Shown: one piece after another, positions 22,326 through 34,297 of the stretch | Numbering within the stretch: the stretch's first letter is position 1 | Layout of the letters: each line of letters starts with the position of its first letter | Assembly: GCA_948144175.1 (NCBI GenBank) | Contig: CANXME010002507.1 | Span: forward strand, 62,001-126,000 | Direction of reading: 5' to 3' | DNA length: 64,000 nucleotides | Source of the DNA: Closterium sp. NIES-65 | Taxonomy: Eukaryota; Streptophyta; Zygnematophyceae; Desmidiales; Closteriaceae | Program-made: the position numbers and the translations under genes | The notes under the pieces: model-generated | What the model was told of the DNA's origin: nothing | The model's input: the letters and a program-made list of their open reading frames with translations, nothing else | The model's database searches: none

Positions 22326-24396
22326 ATGGCTATCTCTTTCGGTGATCTCTCCACCCCTGATGGTCTGAAGCAGCTTGACGAGTACCTCCTCACCCGCAGC
22401 TACATCTCGGGGTACGGATTCCTTCAGGGGTTCAGGGTTTGCATCGTTGAGACCGTCGACGCTGGATCTAGTCGCGTTTCCGCGTTTCCCGCCCCATTTC
22501 ACTACACGCCGCTTTTCATTGCATCCCGCTCTCCCCTCGTCCTTGCCACTTTCATCTTGCTGCTACTTTCCCCAATTGTGTTGTGCTCCGCCTTTCCTGT
22601 TTCGATCTCTTGCCTCGCAGCTTCCAGGCGTCGCGCGATGACCTCACGGTCTACAGCGCGCTGAAGACGTTCCCAAAGGGCTACACCAACGCGGCGCGGT
22701 GGTACACCCACATCAAGGCGCTGCTCGGTGCTAAGTGAGTCATTCTTTGAGTTCTTATCGCAGGGTTTTTTTATGCCGTAATAAACTACTTATCTGAAAA
22801 GCCGATATTCTTATGTCTTGACTTAACCTGAGTTGGGCATGTCATCGATGTTTGTCGTACTTCTATCCCTGATCTGTGATCACTAACTCCACACCCTATG
22901 TCCGCGGCGATGCCTCATCGTTGGTCTCTGGGGCGCCTCCCTGACGATGTTATCGTATCGTCGCGTCGTTTGATGTCATTTCGTTCCGCGTCTTGTCTTC
23001 CCTCTGCCCGCTGTCTACTTTCGATCCTCCTGTTCCCAGCTTCGCCGGCCCCGGCGTGGGTGTGGTGATCGGCGGTGCTGCTCCTGCCGCCGCTGCTCCC
23101 ACTGCAGCTGTCGCCACTCCTCCCGCTGCCGAGGCCAAGCCCGCTGAGGTACGCTGACTATCAGAGGTGCGCGGCTGGTGCTCTGACGTGGATCTGGTTG
23201 ATACCCTAATGCATATCAGGGTTAGGCTGTTGAGTGACTGACGTATGATGAACCAACGCTGTCCTTATTCTTGACCGTGCGCGAGAGTGTTGAGTGCATG
23301 TGTTGTAAAGGGGACCGCAGAGCGAGTGACAGCATGCCGCATGCATCGTGCAGTGTGCTATTAATTGACGTGCTGCCGCCGACGCTTAAAGCTTAGTTCC
23401 GGCTTGGAGCCGGCAGTTTCCGCACCAGACAATCTTAAAACCTCGCAGCGAGCACGTGATAGTGCCACATCCAAAACTCAGATCTTGCAGTCCCACCATG
23501 CATTGTTGCGATCTCGCATCCTGCTTTTTTTTTCCTTATTTGGGAAGGCAATCTAGATTAGTGAACCCTCCCCCACCTCCCAAACACCCCCGTGCTCATG
23601 CCCGTGGCCGTGCGATGGCAGGACGACGACGACGACGATCTGGATCTGTTCGGCGAGGCCACGGAGGAGGAGAAGGCCGCGGCGGCCGAGCGTGAGGCGA
23701 AGGCGGCCGCTTCGGGCAAGAAGAAGGAGAGTGAGTATCCGCCTGACCGCCTGCCTAAACTATGCTACCTGAATCTCGACATGGTTTTCCGCCTGTGGCT
23801 GTACCGTTGGGGCGATGCTAACTGTCTTGAAGCTGAACTGACGTGGTGTGCGTGTTGCGTGTGTGGCAGGCGGCAAGTCGTCGGTGCTGCTGGACGTGAA
23901 GCCGTGGGACGACGAGACGGACATGGCCAAGCTGGAGGCGGCCGTGCGCAAGGTGCAGATGGACGGCCTGCTCTGGGGCGCCTGTGAGTACCCTACCTAT
24001 TTTCCTCTATTTCTCACCTTCTGCATGCACTGAAATTTTTTTGGGGATTGAACCCTGGACAATTGAGAGGCTTGGTGGGTAGTAAGGGTTTAGGTCGGAT
24101 GGTGTGGCTTTGTGAGGTCCTCTGCAGCATGTGCTTTGATAGCGTTTTGACCTGGATAGCTGCTCATCTGCACAACTCTTTAACCCTTGCAATGTTTTGT
24201 CTGCTAAATTGCTTTTCTGCTATGCTGCGCAGCCAAGCTGGTCCCCGTTGGGTACGGCATCAAGAAGATGACGATCATGATGACCATTGTGGACGACCTT
24301 GTGTCGCTGGATGAGCTGATTGAGGACCACCTGCAGCAGGGCGAGGCTGCTGAGTACATCCAGAGCTGCGACATCGTGGCCTTCAACAAGATCTAA
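22326..24396 (+). CDS. EEF1B: translation elongation factor 1-beta (eEF1B beta/delta-type exchange factor)
   Basis: Six exons, 22326-22411, 22621-22734, 23040-23148, 23622-23730, 23870-23983 and 24233-24396, total 696 nt and encode 231 aa, the usual length for plant eEF1B-beta. The protein reloads eEF1A with GTP during cytosolic translation elongation. Residues 1 to about 70 form the N-terminal GST-C-like part ([36 protein letters not shown]). An Ala/Pro linker follows, then an acidic hinge [12 protein letters not shown]. The C-terminal nucleotide-exchange domain runs from [14 protein letters not shown] through [15 protein letters not shown] to the conserved end DIVAFNKI. Every junction is GT-AG and in phase, and no lesion is visible, so this looks like a live gene. 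Confidence 0.95.
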
Positions 24397-25414
24397 GGTG
24401 AAGTTCAAGTCCCGCATTGGTTGGGTTGAAAATGCTTGTGTTGTGGTTGTCCAGGCTTCTCACGATGCTTCCTATCTTTGCTTTCAGGAAGGAGGTTTCT
24501 ATCATAAGTCGAAGGCATGTCCTTTCTAGTAGGGCGTGTTGTGTGGTCTCTGTAGTATCTTGCAATTTTGAATGGATCAATGAAATCATGCTGTTCCTCC
24601 TGCATCTTACTGGGAATGGAAACGTGATGATTACTTCGCTTTTGTCAAATCTATCTATGATGTGTAACAGTGTAGAAATGAGGAAGATGATGAACCATAC
24701 CCACGTCCTTGTATTTTGATTGCCAGCCAGTCAGACCAGCAGCAATTGAATTCTCCCCTGACCCGTTTCGGCTAGCCCTGCCGCACCTACGTCAAACCTC
24801 TCTCCCTCCTTGCCATTGTCAGTCGGTATGGCTCGTAGCTCCCGAAGCAGCCAGCGCGAGCCAGTAGTTCCCACATTCGTCAGGCTCGAGGTATCGTTAA
24901 ATCCATCTGATCCGTTGGAGTCTCCGTCCGACTCATCTAGCCTACTTCACCAATCGCAGGTCTGTACGTCTGCTCTGGCGGTCTCCCCTCCGAACCTGAC
25001 AATCCACATTTATCCGCGAGAAAGCATCGCGGTATGACTGAGTGTAGGTGACAGAACAGATCGGAACGGAATCCGTCGTTTGCCCGTGTCAGCGAGAAGG
25101 CACCTGAGGCAGGGAGGGACAGGCATAGTTGATTGAGAGGCAAAGCGCGTTTTGCTGTCAATCGTCTCCTGTGGTCTCCCCGCTTACGTCTTCGAGGCGA
25201 ATCCCATTGTCTGATTTAGGGCAACGAAACTACTAGCCTGAAGTAAAATAGGCGTCTGGAACTCTAGGCTGTACTATGTACTTTAATGCGAAGGCGTCCG
25301 GAACTAGGCGGTAGCAGCTTGTGGAGGACCTGTTTCGAGAATTTGCAGCTACTGTTCTGCGTAGTAACTATTGCACATTCTAGGTGAAACAGATTCGCAT
25401 TAGTTGACCGCAGA
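24397..25414 (+). other. spacer with a possible upstream exon
   Basis: The first 300 bases are probably the eEF1B 3' UTR. An open frame with ATG at 24828 (MARSSRSSQREPVVPTFVRL) runs to 25037 and could be a first exon of the following PLAC8 gene. However, its donor-like sites are phase 0 and do not join the next exon in frame, so I left it out of that gene. Confidence 0.35.
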
Positions 25415-26436
25415 ATGGGTTACGGTGTGCCTATAGGTGACTGGACGACGTCATGCACGGATTGCCACGAAGACTGTGCAACCAGTAGGTCCTTGTACAC
25501 TTTCTGGAGTTATCGTGTCGTCGGTGTTCTTCCCCAGCGTGGTTTCTGATTACGGTGACGTATTTCGTTCAACAGGTCTTTCTTCTAGATAGCTTATTTA
25601 GCAGTTCGTACGTTCATGTAGCTGACAGTTTGATTTCTCCGTGACCTTGTTTATTATCGTGTGGCCAGCGTGCTGTGCGCTTTTTTGTCCGTGCGTCCTC
25701 GTGGGACGAACAACAGAAATCGTCACCGACGGCGACTCAGGTTAGATACGCTTACGATCTCCCACTATCGCTGAGTCGCATTGCATATTTTCGCATTGAA
25801 CCCGAGCCACGTCATTCGCTATGTGAATGCTCAATATCTTATTCAACTGAAGTCAACCCATGATGCATTCCGTTCTCTTATTGGGTCAATATGAACAGAT
25901 GCGACGACATCGTGCTGTCTATTCTTCCTCTTCCAATTAATAATGCTTGGATGCCTTTATTCTCAAGGTAAGGTGTTCCGCCTTTGTTCTCTTTTTTCCA
26001 ACGACCAAGTAATCAAATGTTTCTGTCCTTCCAGTCCTCCTGGTGCCGCATTTCGTATCGCTGACTCGGTGAATCCTTTGAACTGACAGGAGTTCGGAAC
26101 AAGCTACGACAGAAATACGTTTTACCTCCGCGACCCTGCGGTGACTGCTTAATGCATTGCGCTTGCTTGTGCTGCTCTATAGCTCAAGAAATCAGAGAGC
26201 TTAAGAACCGAGGATGGGACCCGAAACGAGGTACGCTATTCACACCTGGTTGTTGGGCTTGCTCCTGTATTTGACCTGAAGCCTTCATGAATCCTGTGGC
26301 TGATGAGATTCCGGAAAGTACATTCCTGTCTGCGCGTTCACGAAAGTTTCTTGGTTCTTTTCCAGGCTATGAAGAGAACATGCGGATACTTCAAGCAAGA
26401 GGCTTGCCACCTCCGCCACAGTCAATGTTGCGCTGA
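25415..26436 (+). CDS. PLAC8-family cysteine-rich protein
   Basis: Five short exons, 25415-25484, 25669-25740, 25899-25967, 26090-26230 and 26366-26436, sum to 423 nt (140 aa) with GT-AG junctions in phase. The sequence carries the PLAC8 hallmarks: VPIGDWTTSCTDCHEDC, then CCALFCPCVLVGRTTEIV, a hydrophobic LFFLFQLIMLGC, VRNKLRQKY and PCGDCLMHCACLCCSIAQEI with RELKNRGWDPKR. In plants this family includes PCR cadmium-resistance and FW2.2/CNR cell-number regulators, usually membrane-associated. The length is typical of the short plant members. The start is the ATG that directly precedes the domain; an upstream exon is possible. Ion transport versus growth control cannot be decided from sequence. 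Confidence 0.8.
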
Positions 26437-28308
26437 AGTGAGCAAAGAAACTCTCCCAGTGCAAATAGTTCAAACCAGCATGGATTCCTAGGTCGCAGGG
26501 AGTATAAGGAGCTGACACTTCTTCAACTGTTGGGAACCACGCCCTTCTCTGCTATTACCTCAGCAGACGACATCACGATTTTCGCCACTTAATGGCACGT
26601 TCAAGTATTCACCAGCAAATCTGGCATGCAAGTACATTTCTCATACGGAAACCAGCAAGTATCCATCTAGAATTATAGTGGGTGCTGGTGGTGCGTGTGA
26701 AGGCTTCTGTGACCTGTCCTGTACCAACCCCCCCTCAGCTCGCCTTCCCTCCCCTCTCCTCCCCACACCCCTCTACTCCACCCCACCTCTCCACCCTCCT
26801 CTCCCCCCTCTCCCCTTTCTGCATCTTTCCATTTGCACGCTCCACTTGCGCTTTCCTTCCTGCCCCCAATCTTGGGCAAATACCGTATGTCTGGATGCAA
26901 GGTGGTGCTATGATTGCGGTGCAACTACAACAACATATTGCCACAGTGAAGGGCAGACCTGGAGGTGCTAGTTTCTGTGGCAGGGTGGTGTAGTCTATCA
27001 CCGTATGTACACAAAACTAATGGGATGGAAGTCTTGTCTTATTGCAAGAAAACTAATCTCCTTATGGATGGACAACATTTTTAACCCGACGTCTTCATCT
27101 CTAGGTGCCCGAGTCAAGGTACACCCAGACCAACCCCTGTTTATTTGCATGGCAGCCTTCACAGTATTTGACTACCTATGGGGGATGTAAGCACTGCAAT
27201 TGCAACCTAGGCTTGCACCACAATTTTTTTATCTCATTTGACATTGCACATTGCATTGTGCTCAGAATTATTTGCTATGGATCCGCTCCGCTCCTGTTTA
27301 TGAGTTGCCCTTCACTAAACAGAAGTTAGTTTTATTAGTATTGCCAGAATTTGTGCCTGGTAGGCTTTCTATGTGTGATTGTGCGGGTGTATCTCATGCA
27401 CAGGTGCGAGTTACTCAGCAACGCGTCACCGACATGTGTAGGGTGTGGCAGGTACTGTACTACGAAAGCATTAAATCGCGGTGGCGATGTCGGTCGCTCC
27501 CCACCTGCATACTGCACGATGGCAAGCCCCGTGAATGGGTTTCGCGTCGTGCTTCACCCGAGCCAAACCGATCAAACCACGGGTGAACGATGGCATGGCA
27601 AGGGCAAACCCCTTGCCCTCCGATCTGAGGGGCCAAGATTTTTCTGAAACACTCATTGTTCTGCCCAGACCAAAGGATCCCCCGAGCTGGGCCACCGTTG
27701 CACTAGCTCCCTCCCAATCCCTGCCCGAGCCAGCCAGTCCAAGACGAACAGGCTCGTAGACATCGAGAGGCCAAGTGACCGCACCACACGAAACAATGGG
27801 GGAAAGGGTTGGCTTGGGTTGGGAGAAGAGGGGAGACGGGGGTGGTTGGGGGAGGGGGGGTGGTGGCAAAACAAAACTGCCGAGTTGGTCGCACGGAGTC
27901 CCAACCATACCCATTTGACGGTCGTAAGGAAACGGCTTTACTTGCGGCTCTTTGAGGACGCCGTTTCTTGTAGCGTTGACAGCGCGGCACTCCGAAAAGA
28001 CTGCCGACAAATCAGGGCGGACCAGGAAGGACTCCTGGTAGCGAGTCGTGACTCGTTGCTCCGCCTCTCGGTTCCCATAGACAAGTGAGTCTCTATAATA
28101 CTGGTGAGCACTCCCATTCTGAACAGCAATCAGCATAGAACACCTGAGCACCATCCAGTTCAGAAGTAGCCTTCCACAACGCGTTACACTTCATTCGGAT
28201 CCACTAGTTGTTTCAAGGCTTGCTCGCTTTCCTAGCCCTCTGAACACACTCCGGCTCTCACCGCATCTCGCGGAATATTTTCCAAATCGAAGCAGGCGAA
28301 GCACAGTC
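26437..28308. other. spacer without a recognised gene
   Basis: Open frames are short or proline-rich. A 227-codon minus-strand frame (27471-28154) overlaps the presumed fasciclin promoter and resembles nothing I know. A polypyrimidine stretch lies at 26730-26830, and a polypurine stretch at 27819-27868 underlies the proline run of that frame. Confidence 0.4.
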
Positions 28309-29209
28309 ATGGCTCGGTCAATCATTTTAGCCGTCACGCTGGTCCTCGCAGCCGTCGTCTGCCTGTCGGCCGTCAGCGTTGACGGCGCTGCACCGCCGAC
28401 AAAGACGCAGCTGCGCGCCGAGCTGAAGAAGCTATCGGCGACGATCACGAAGAAGTACCCCAAATACGCCAAGTACTCGGCGCAAGTCAACAAGGTCATC
28501 AATGTTGCATGTGAGTTGTTGAGGATCGGGATTTTCAAAATCAGTACTTTGCTTAGCATCCCTAAATCGAAATCCGGCATTCGAACCACTTTACTGGTGA
28601 GGAATTCAGAATAGCACAGCACTTCCTAATCAGTCAAGGGAACTGGATTTATAGTGTCCGGTGGATTCAAGTGGCGTGAAATTACCGCACGTGTAGCCTT
28701 GGGTGTCACATCTCGCAGCATTATTCAACAACCAGCATTCCATTCTTGTCCTGACGCCCTTCTCATCTCTGCGAATTCTCTCGGTTTTCCCTTTTATCCC
28801 CGTTACACCCGTTACAGTGAACTCCAAGTACGATTTCTCCGCGCTCAAGAACTCCACGCTCCTCCTGATGAGCGACGCCGTGGCTGACGCGCTAGCGAAG
28901 CGCTTCAAGGGCAAGAAGATCTCCACCGATACCGCCTACAACCTCACCGCCGTCCAGATCATCGCGACCCGTTTCACGCAGACCCAGCTTCAAGCTATAA
29001 CGAGGGGCCAGCTGCTCCGGACTCAGCTCAAGGGTTTGAGTCTTGTTAAGATGTCCCCTAAGGGCCCGAATATAATGCTGGGCCAGGTGGGCATGGCGCG
29101 TCCCACGTGGAGCACTGTGGTTGAGCCTCAAATGTACGTCGGGCCGTACTTCATCGCGCATGGCGTCAACAACCCGCAGTTCCCGAAAGGCACGAAGCTG
29201 CCCGCTTGA
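28309..29209 (+). CDS. secreted fasciclin-like (FAS1) protein
   Basis: Two exons, 28309-28510 and 28818-29209, give 594 nt (197 aa). Residues 1 to about 27 form a clear signal peptide (MARSIILAVTLVLAAVVCL, cleavage after VDGA likely), so the product should enter the secretory pathway. The rest resembles one FAS1 domain: FSALKNSTLLLMSDAVADAL, then TAVQIIATRFTQTQLQAI, LLRTQLKG and a terminal VGPYFIAHGVNNPQFP in the position of the usual hydrophobic-His 'VHGID' box. Fasciclin-like proteins act in cell walls and adhesion. I see no GPI-anchor tail and no arabinogalactan Pro/Hyp region. The FAS1 match is by pattern and somewhat weak. Confidence 0.65.
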
Positions 29210-29599
29210 CGGAGAGGTAGAATGTGGGGCTTGCTAGTTAGCAGACCCGTTTAGAAATATAAAGATATTATCAGGATCCTTAGGTAGCTGTACCGGCTGC
29301 CAGTAAGTCATTCGTGGGCTTGGTAATGTTCTTATATCCAACATTGAGGTTGGCAATCTATGCTACAGTCAAAGGGCTTGATAAACACACATCTAATGAA
29401 AGCAGCCATGCATGGTCTCTGCTAACTACCGTAGATTACAGGCTGGTGTAGAGTGCATTACAACAGCAGTCGTATTCCTTAAACAGCAGTAAGCATTTGA
29501 CAGTACTGTTTGAGGATCTACAGCACGCAAGGCGTTTTCGCCAATACGAAAACAAAATATTGGCGAGAGGTTGGCGAAAATCTGAAGCGGGGAACCAGG

Positions 29600-30110
29600 G
29601 TTGGGTTGGGGGACACAGCAAAATGGGAAAATCTGTTGTGAATGCACCCGTCCTGATCTTGCCCATACCGTTGCCATGCTCTCTCAATGCATGACATCAC
29701 CTACTCGCATGCATCAGCGTGGAGCACTTCGTGCCCTGCGCTACCTCAAATCATCCTCTTCCTTTGGTCTCCTCTTTCAAGGGTTTGAGGGTGCAAGCAT
29801 GCTGTACGGCTTCACGGATGCAAATTGGGCTGGGGATATCCCTACTCGCAGGTCCACTAGAGGATATATCTTCATGCTTGGAGGGGCAGCCATCTCTTGG
29901 CAGTCAAAGAAGCAGAGTTGTGTGGCTTAATCAACCACGGAGGCAGAGTACATGGCTGCGACCCAAGGAGCCCGAGAAGCAGTGTGGATGAGAGGCCTAT
30001 TGAAGGAGCTTGACCTCCCACAAGAGAGCCCTACTCCCATCTTCATCGACAACACGTCGACGATCGCTCTCACCAAGAACCTAGTCCTTTGGTGCCGTGC
30101 GAAATTGCCG
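29600..30110 (+). mobile_element. Ty1/copia fossil, RNase H end only
   Basis: A broken relic of a copia retroelement. It retains the end of reverse transcriptase and the RNase H region, with recognisable blocks RPDLAHTVAMLSQ, LRYLKSS, YGFTDANWAGD and EAEYMAATQGAREAVW. No LTR is visible beside it. It differs clearly in sequence from the copies at 39-54 kb and so is a different lineage. Confidence 0.85.
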
Positions 30111-30262
30111 CCAACCAACATTTCGTCAGCTGTGCGAAATTGCCGCCAACCTTAACTCCCTAAACCGCACTGTAACGCTCTTTAACACGCGAGACACGAG
30201 TGGGTGTGCACATTTGAGGGGTGAAAGTGACATTTCCGTAGCTGTTTTGTTGTGCCATACAG

Positions 30263-30721
30263 ATGACATTCTCGCAACTTTCACCCTGGGTGTTTTTCCG
30301 AAGGTTTTCCGCAACTTTTCCAAAAGAAAAGCTACCGTGTACATTTTGTGCCCACAAGAGATTTCGCGATGTCGTCCTTCCTGACGGCACTCTCCGTTCA
30401 TATCACACTGGCTCACCAATCACAGCACGCCAATTGCTTGCTGACTTCTCTAGTCATGACCACGTGACTTTCTTGTCAGTGTCAGGATTCAGGAAGGTGT
30501 CTCCCAAGAAGCAGCTCATTCGAGGGTCAACCTACCATGTGTGGCCAAGGAAGAGAGGGCAAGCGAAGGGAGCTCAAGCATTTGAACCAGCTTATCTTCC
30601 AATGCGGTCTCGGGCACCATCAACGCCGGGAGTGGAACACGAGGATCCGCTTGTGCAGCCTAGAATGCCAACAAGTTGTATGCCCTCAAAGACAGCAAGC
30701 TGCTGTAGGTCTTTGCCATGA
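30263..30721 (+). CDS. PADRE (DUF4228) domain ORF
   Basis: An uninterrupted 152-codon frame opens with an ATG. Residues about 37-98 match the plant PADRE/DUF4228 domain, with VVLPDGTLRSY, PITARQLLADF, HVTFLS, VSPKKQLIRGSTYHVWPRK. These are small plant proteins often induced by pathogens or stress, with no known enzyme activity. The tail after residue 100 is not conserved-looking, and the true gene may splice out of this frame. The N-terminal 30 residues are atypical, so the start is uncertain. It follows a copia relic closely. Confidence 0.5.
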   Translation: MTFSQLSPWVFFRRFSATFPKEKLPCTFCAHKRFRDVVLPDGTLRSYHTGSPITARQLLADFSSHDHVTFLSVSGFRKVSPKKQLIRGSTYHVWPRKRGQAKGAQAFEPAYLPMRSRAPSTPGVEHEDPLVQPRMPTSCMPSKTASCCRSLP

Positions 30722-31360
30722 GATGCTAAGGTCCGAGCATGCTATTGTGTGTCAGAACAAGTATGCTACTACTGAATAGGAAGTGCTTTGGCTGAACCAC
30801 TGTGAGAAGAAGCAGTATGGTACATGTTACTGTTAAGTGCTTGTAGGGGTGAACCAATCAGGCCCAATAAACATCAACTTGAAAGTATGCAACAATCCGG
30901 AGGCCCAGACTAAACAGAACAGATATATCAAAACATAAGTGCTAAGAGTCACAGGCATGACAGAATCTATTCTATAGTGAGAGAAATGAGGGCACCTTAC
31001 TCATAAATGTATCAGGGGCTAGTAGTGAGTAGGAGGCCTCGCAAGGGCCTAGGCAACACAGCAGAAAATTAAGAAACATACAAAATGACCTACATGATGA
31101 ATCATTTAGATATGATAGTAAATTGCGCCCTTGCCATGTGTAACCATAGCACGAAAGTTAACTGAACTTACTCTCATCTCATCTCGCAAATGTATCTCCG
31201 TCAACAGAACGAGTAATGAAATTCGGTGCTTGACCTGTAACGAGCTGGCTTGTAAGCCCGTCGAAAGTAGCCATCACAATCCGAACCGGCTCTCTCTACA
31301 TTTCACTGACAGCAGTAATTGTTGTGAATGGCACGCTCTTCACGTGCCACACTACTGTGC
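30722..31360. other. spacer, nothing recognised
   Basis: AT-rich sequence without a convincing open frame, RNA gene or repeat family that I can identify. Confidence 0.5.
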
Positions 31361-32560
31361 CACTCCAACCCCTTCCCCTCAAAACAACCTCGACACATTT
31401 TCCCAAGAACCCATCCAAACCACTCAACTCTTCCAAAGCCTATTCCAACCACTCAAGTTACAAACTCCTTTTTTCCAACTCATCCTCTCCAACTCAAGCC
31501 TATCAACCACCTCTTTAACTACTCCCAACCACCATAGACTTTCCTAGTCCAACTCAACCAATATTCAAACCAACTTCCCATACTTATCCTCAAGTCCCAC
31601 CATAAGGCACATGACTCCTCATGATTTTCCATGTGCTTTCCTTTCCTACTCATCAAAGTTTACCCAAGTCATCTACCTCCTCCAATTATCCTCCTCCCAT
31701 GTGCCTTCAAGCACATGCTTCCACTTCCTAGTCATCAACCTCCACATGCCTCTCATTTATTCCTTCCATCCTTCCTTTCCCAAGTCACCAAAGTTGCCAC
31801 CTCATCCGTAAAGACTTCATGATTATCCCATCACCTCCTATTACAAAGCAACAAAGCTCATCATCTCCTCCACTCATCCTTATCCAACTCACTAAGCTCT
31901 CTTCCAACTCAACAAGGCTTACATCTCCAACTCATCAAGTGCTCAACCACCATCACATGCTCCAATACTATTCATCTACATCAAGCATCTCTACAACTTC
32001 TCAAGAAGGTTCTTCAATGACAACAATGCATTCCAAGCTTCTTCACCAAGCTCATTTCCAAGCTTCTCCTTCAAGCTCCTCTTCTACTACAAAGACTCTT
32101 CAATAGCAACCAAGTTCTATGTCTCCAAAAGTTGATACTCTCATGCAACTCTCTTCCAAGGCTACCATTGATGGTTACTCTCTCTATGCATGCCTATGTA
32201 TCCCTCATGGATCTATAAGGCTTGTACTATACCTCTTTCAATATAAGTTTATGCTCACAAAGTGTCTCTCATTAGTCTACAAAGTTAAGCATCAAGTGAA
32301 GAGTAGTCACTTCATACTCTACTTGAGTATAAGGTTCATTACTTCCTACAAGCTTGAGGAATGATCATCACCCAACACCAAGCTTGATGTTCTTCTTCAA
32401 GTAAAGCTCTCAAGACCAAGCCATTCCTACAAGTCACCTCTACAACTATCCCTATTAAGATTCACGTAAGTGCTTATCACCTCTCTTATTCCCTCAACAA
32501 GCTCAGACTCTCTTTCTCTTTTTTGAGTTCTTATCTCATCAAGCATTCCACCTTACACAA
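31360..32560 (+). other. G-poor, C/A/T-rich tract
   Basis: For about 1.2 kb the plus strand is strikingly poor in G and built from words such as CCAACTC, CTCATC, CATCAAG and TTCCAAG. No frame encodes a recognisable protein. This could be a decayed simple-repeat field or the leader of an uncharacterised element. Confidence 0.6.
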
Positions 32561-33157
32561 GTTTCTCTTTATAGTCACAAGTTCTAAGTATCATCTTCTC
32601 TTCTATCAAACTCATCCGCATTTGCTACAATTCCACTGTTCACTCTTGTCTTATTCTATTGTGCAATCATACCCTTTTGTCCTTATCTCTATTATCTACA
32701 AAATCTCCCGTCACCAAGATACGTTGCTACTCTCACACACTTGGTGATTGAATCAGCGACTACTAGTAATTTCCGCGATATAACTAGCCATGCTGGGCTT
32801 TAGGGTGCTATACCAATAGCGCGACATCTCACATGGATGGCTGGGAGTATCTACACATGTACAGATTAGGCTACGCCTCGAAAACGACCATCAATCGAGC
32901 CCCGCATCTCCCTTTCGGTTTGCCCCGCCGTTTTGCATTCGGACTGCCGCCGCGTAGCATTCGCCGAGCCCGCAATGTATGCGGCGCGCTCGTCGTAACC
33001 TATTTCTTAGGCGCCACGGCTAGTCGCATTCGGCGGGATCGCTGCAATGCAATCGTTGCATTCAAAATCGCTAAATTTGGTAAGGCAACTGTCTGCCCAC
33101 CTTCCTGCCCCGCCGCGTTGCCCTCGGCGGGCTCAACGCGTTCAGGCCGACGAGCTT

Positions 33158-33240
33158 AGCGCCTCACCCGCTTAGCGCCTCACCCGCTGCTCACCTCATC
33201 TGCTTAGCGCGTCACCCGCTTAGCGCGTCACTCGCTTAGC
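33158..33240 (+). repeat. CGCTTAGCGC(C/G)TCACC tandem repeat
   Basis: About five units of a 15-17-bp repeat containing CGCTTAGCG and TCACC. Confidence 0.75.
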
Positions 33241-33730
33241 TCCCCTCTGTCCCCTCCTTTCCGCCCCTGCATTCCCTCCTTTCCCCCCCTTGCTTCTCCT
33301 TTCCCCTCTTACTTCCCCTCCTTCCCGCCCCCCCCGATTCCCCTCCTTTCCGCCCCTGCTTCCCCTCCTTTCCCCCCCTTGCTTCCCCTCCTTTCCCCCC
33401 CTGCGTTCCCTCCTTTCCCCCCTTTGCTTCCCCTCCTTTCCGCCCCTGCCTTCCCTCCTTTTCCCCCCCTTGCTTCCCCTCCTTTCCCCCCCCCTTGCTT
33501 CCCCTCCTCCCCCCCCCCCCACTGATTCCCCTCCTTTCTGCCCTTGCATTCCCTCCTTTCCCCCCCTTGCTTCCCCTCCTTTCCCCCCCTTGCTTCTCCT
33601 CCTTTCCCCCTTTGCTTCCCCTCCGTTCCCCCCCTGCATTCCCTCCTTTTCCCCCCTTTGCTTCCCCTCCTTTCCCCCCCTTGCTTCTCCTCCTTTCCCC
33701 CACTGCATCCCTCCTTTCCCCCCTGCTAGC
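33240..33730 (+). repeat. polypyrimidine minisatellite (TTCCCCTCCTTTCC)n
   Basis: Imperfect units of about 17-25 bp built from GCTTCCCCTCCTTTCCCCCC. Long Pro/Phe/Ser frames on the plus strand and Gly/Lys/Glu frames on the minus strand here are composition artefacts. Confidence 0.85.
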
Positions 33731-33909
33731 ACATCGTTCCCGCCTGACTTGAGGTCACTCCTTCCCACCCTTCCTTCCGATCTCTCCTGCCTTACACGCC
33801 ATCTCATGTCTCTTCCTTCCCAACACCTTTATGTTCCTCACCATTTACCCTCTTCGCCTTCGCTTTTCCAATCCCTTCCATCCTATCCCCCCTCTCGTCC
33901 CTTTCATCT

Positions 33910-34290
33910 CCCTGCCAACACACCTGTCAAGACACTGGCGTATGCGCTGCAAGTGGTGCAGGCACTGGCAGGGTGTGAGGCGCGGTGAGTCAGAGCGGTG
34001 GTGGTGTTGCCCACTCGAGACCAACTCACACCTACCTCAGCTCACTTTCCCAGCCGATGTTTAACCATCAACCTTCCTCTCCCACCATTGCCCCACAAAC
34101 TAACTTGTCTTTTTGCCCAACACACAATCCCGCCCTCCCCCTCTCCCTCTCTCGCCCTCCTCGCCCACGACCGTGCCATTCTGCCTACTCCAGCAGGTGA
34201 AGCACGTGTTTGACACCATGGCGCCAGCTGTCGGCCTCTCAGTGGATCCCATCAACGGCCAATCATCACTCGCTGACGAGGCAATCCACC
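33910..34290 (+). CDS. possible exons of an unrecognised gene
   Basis: Two segments look like real coding exons rather than repeat. One is TLAYALQVVQALAGCEAR (about 33931-33985), followed by a GTGAGT donor. The other is VKHVFDTMAPAVGLSVDPIN followed by GQSSLADEAIHLRG (34199-34297), preceded by a pyrimidine tract and a CAG acceptor. The second runs straight into the 21-bp minisatellite. I do not recognise the family. Further exons would have to lie in repeat-filled flanks and I could not find them, so this may be a remnant. Confidence 0.3.
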
Positions 34291-34297
34291 TGAGGGG

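Noticed and set aside
24828-25037. First exon of the PLAC8 gene
   Set aside because: The available donors are phase 0 and the next exon needs a different phase, so it cannot be joined as read.
27471-28154. 227-codon minus-strand frame upstream of the fasciclin gene
   Set aside because: No recognisable domain, a proline run from a purine tract, and overlap with a promoter; probably chance.
28196-28208. GGATCCACTAGT, resembling a cloning-vector polylinker
   Set aside because: Only 12 bases match and the flanks are not vector; coincidence is likelier than contamination.
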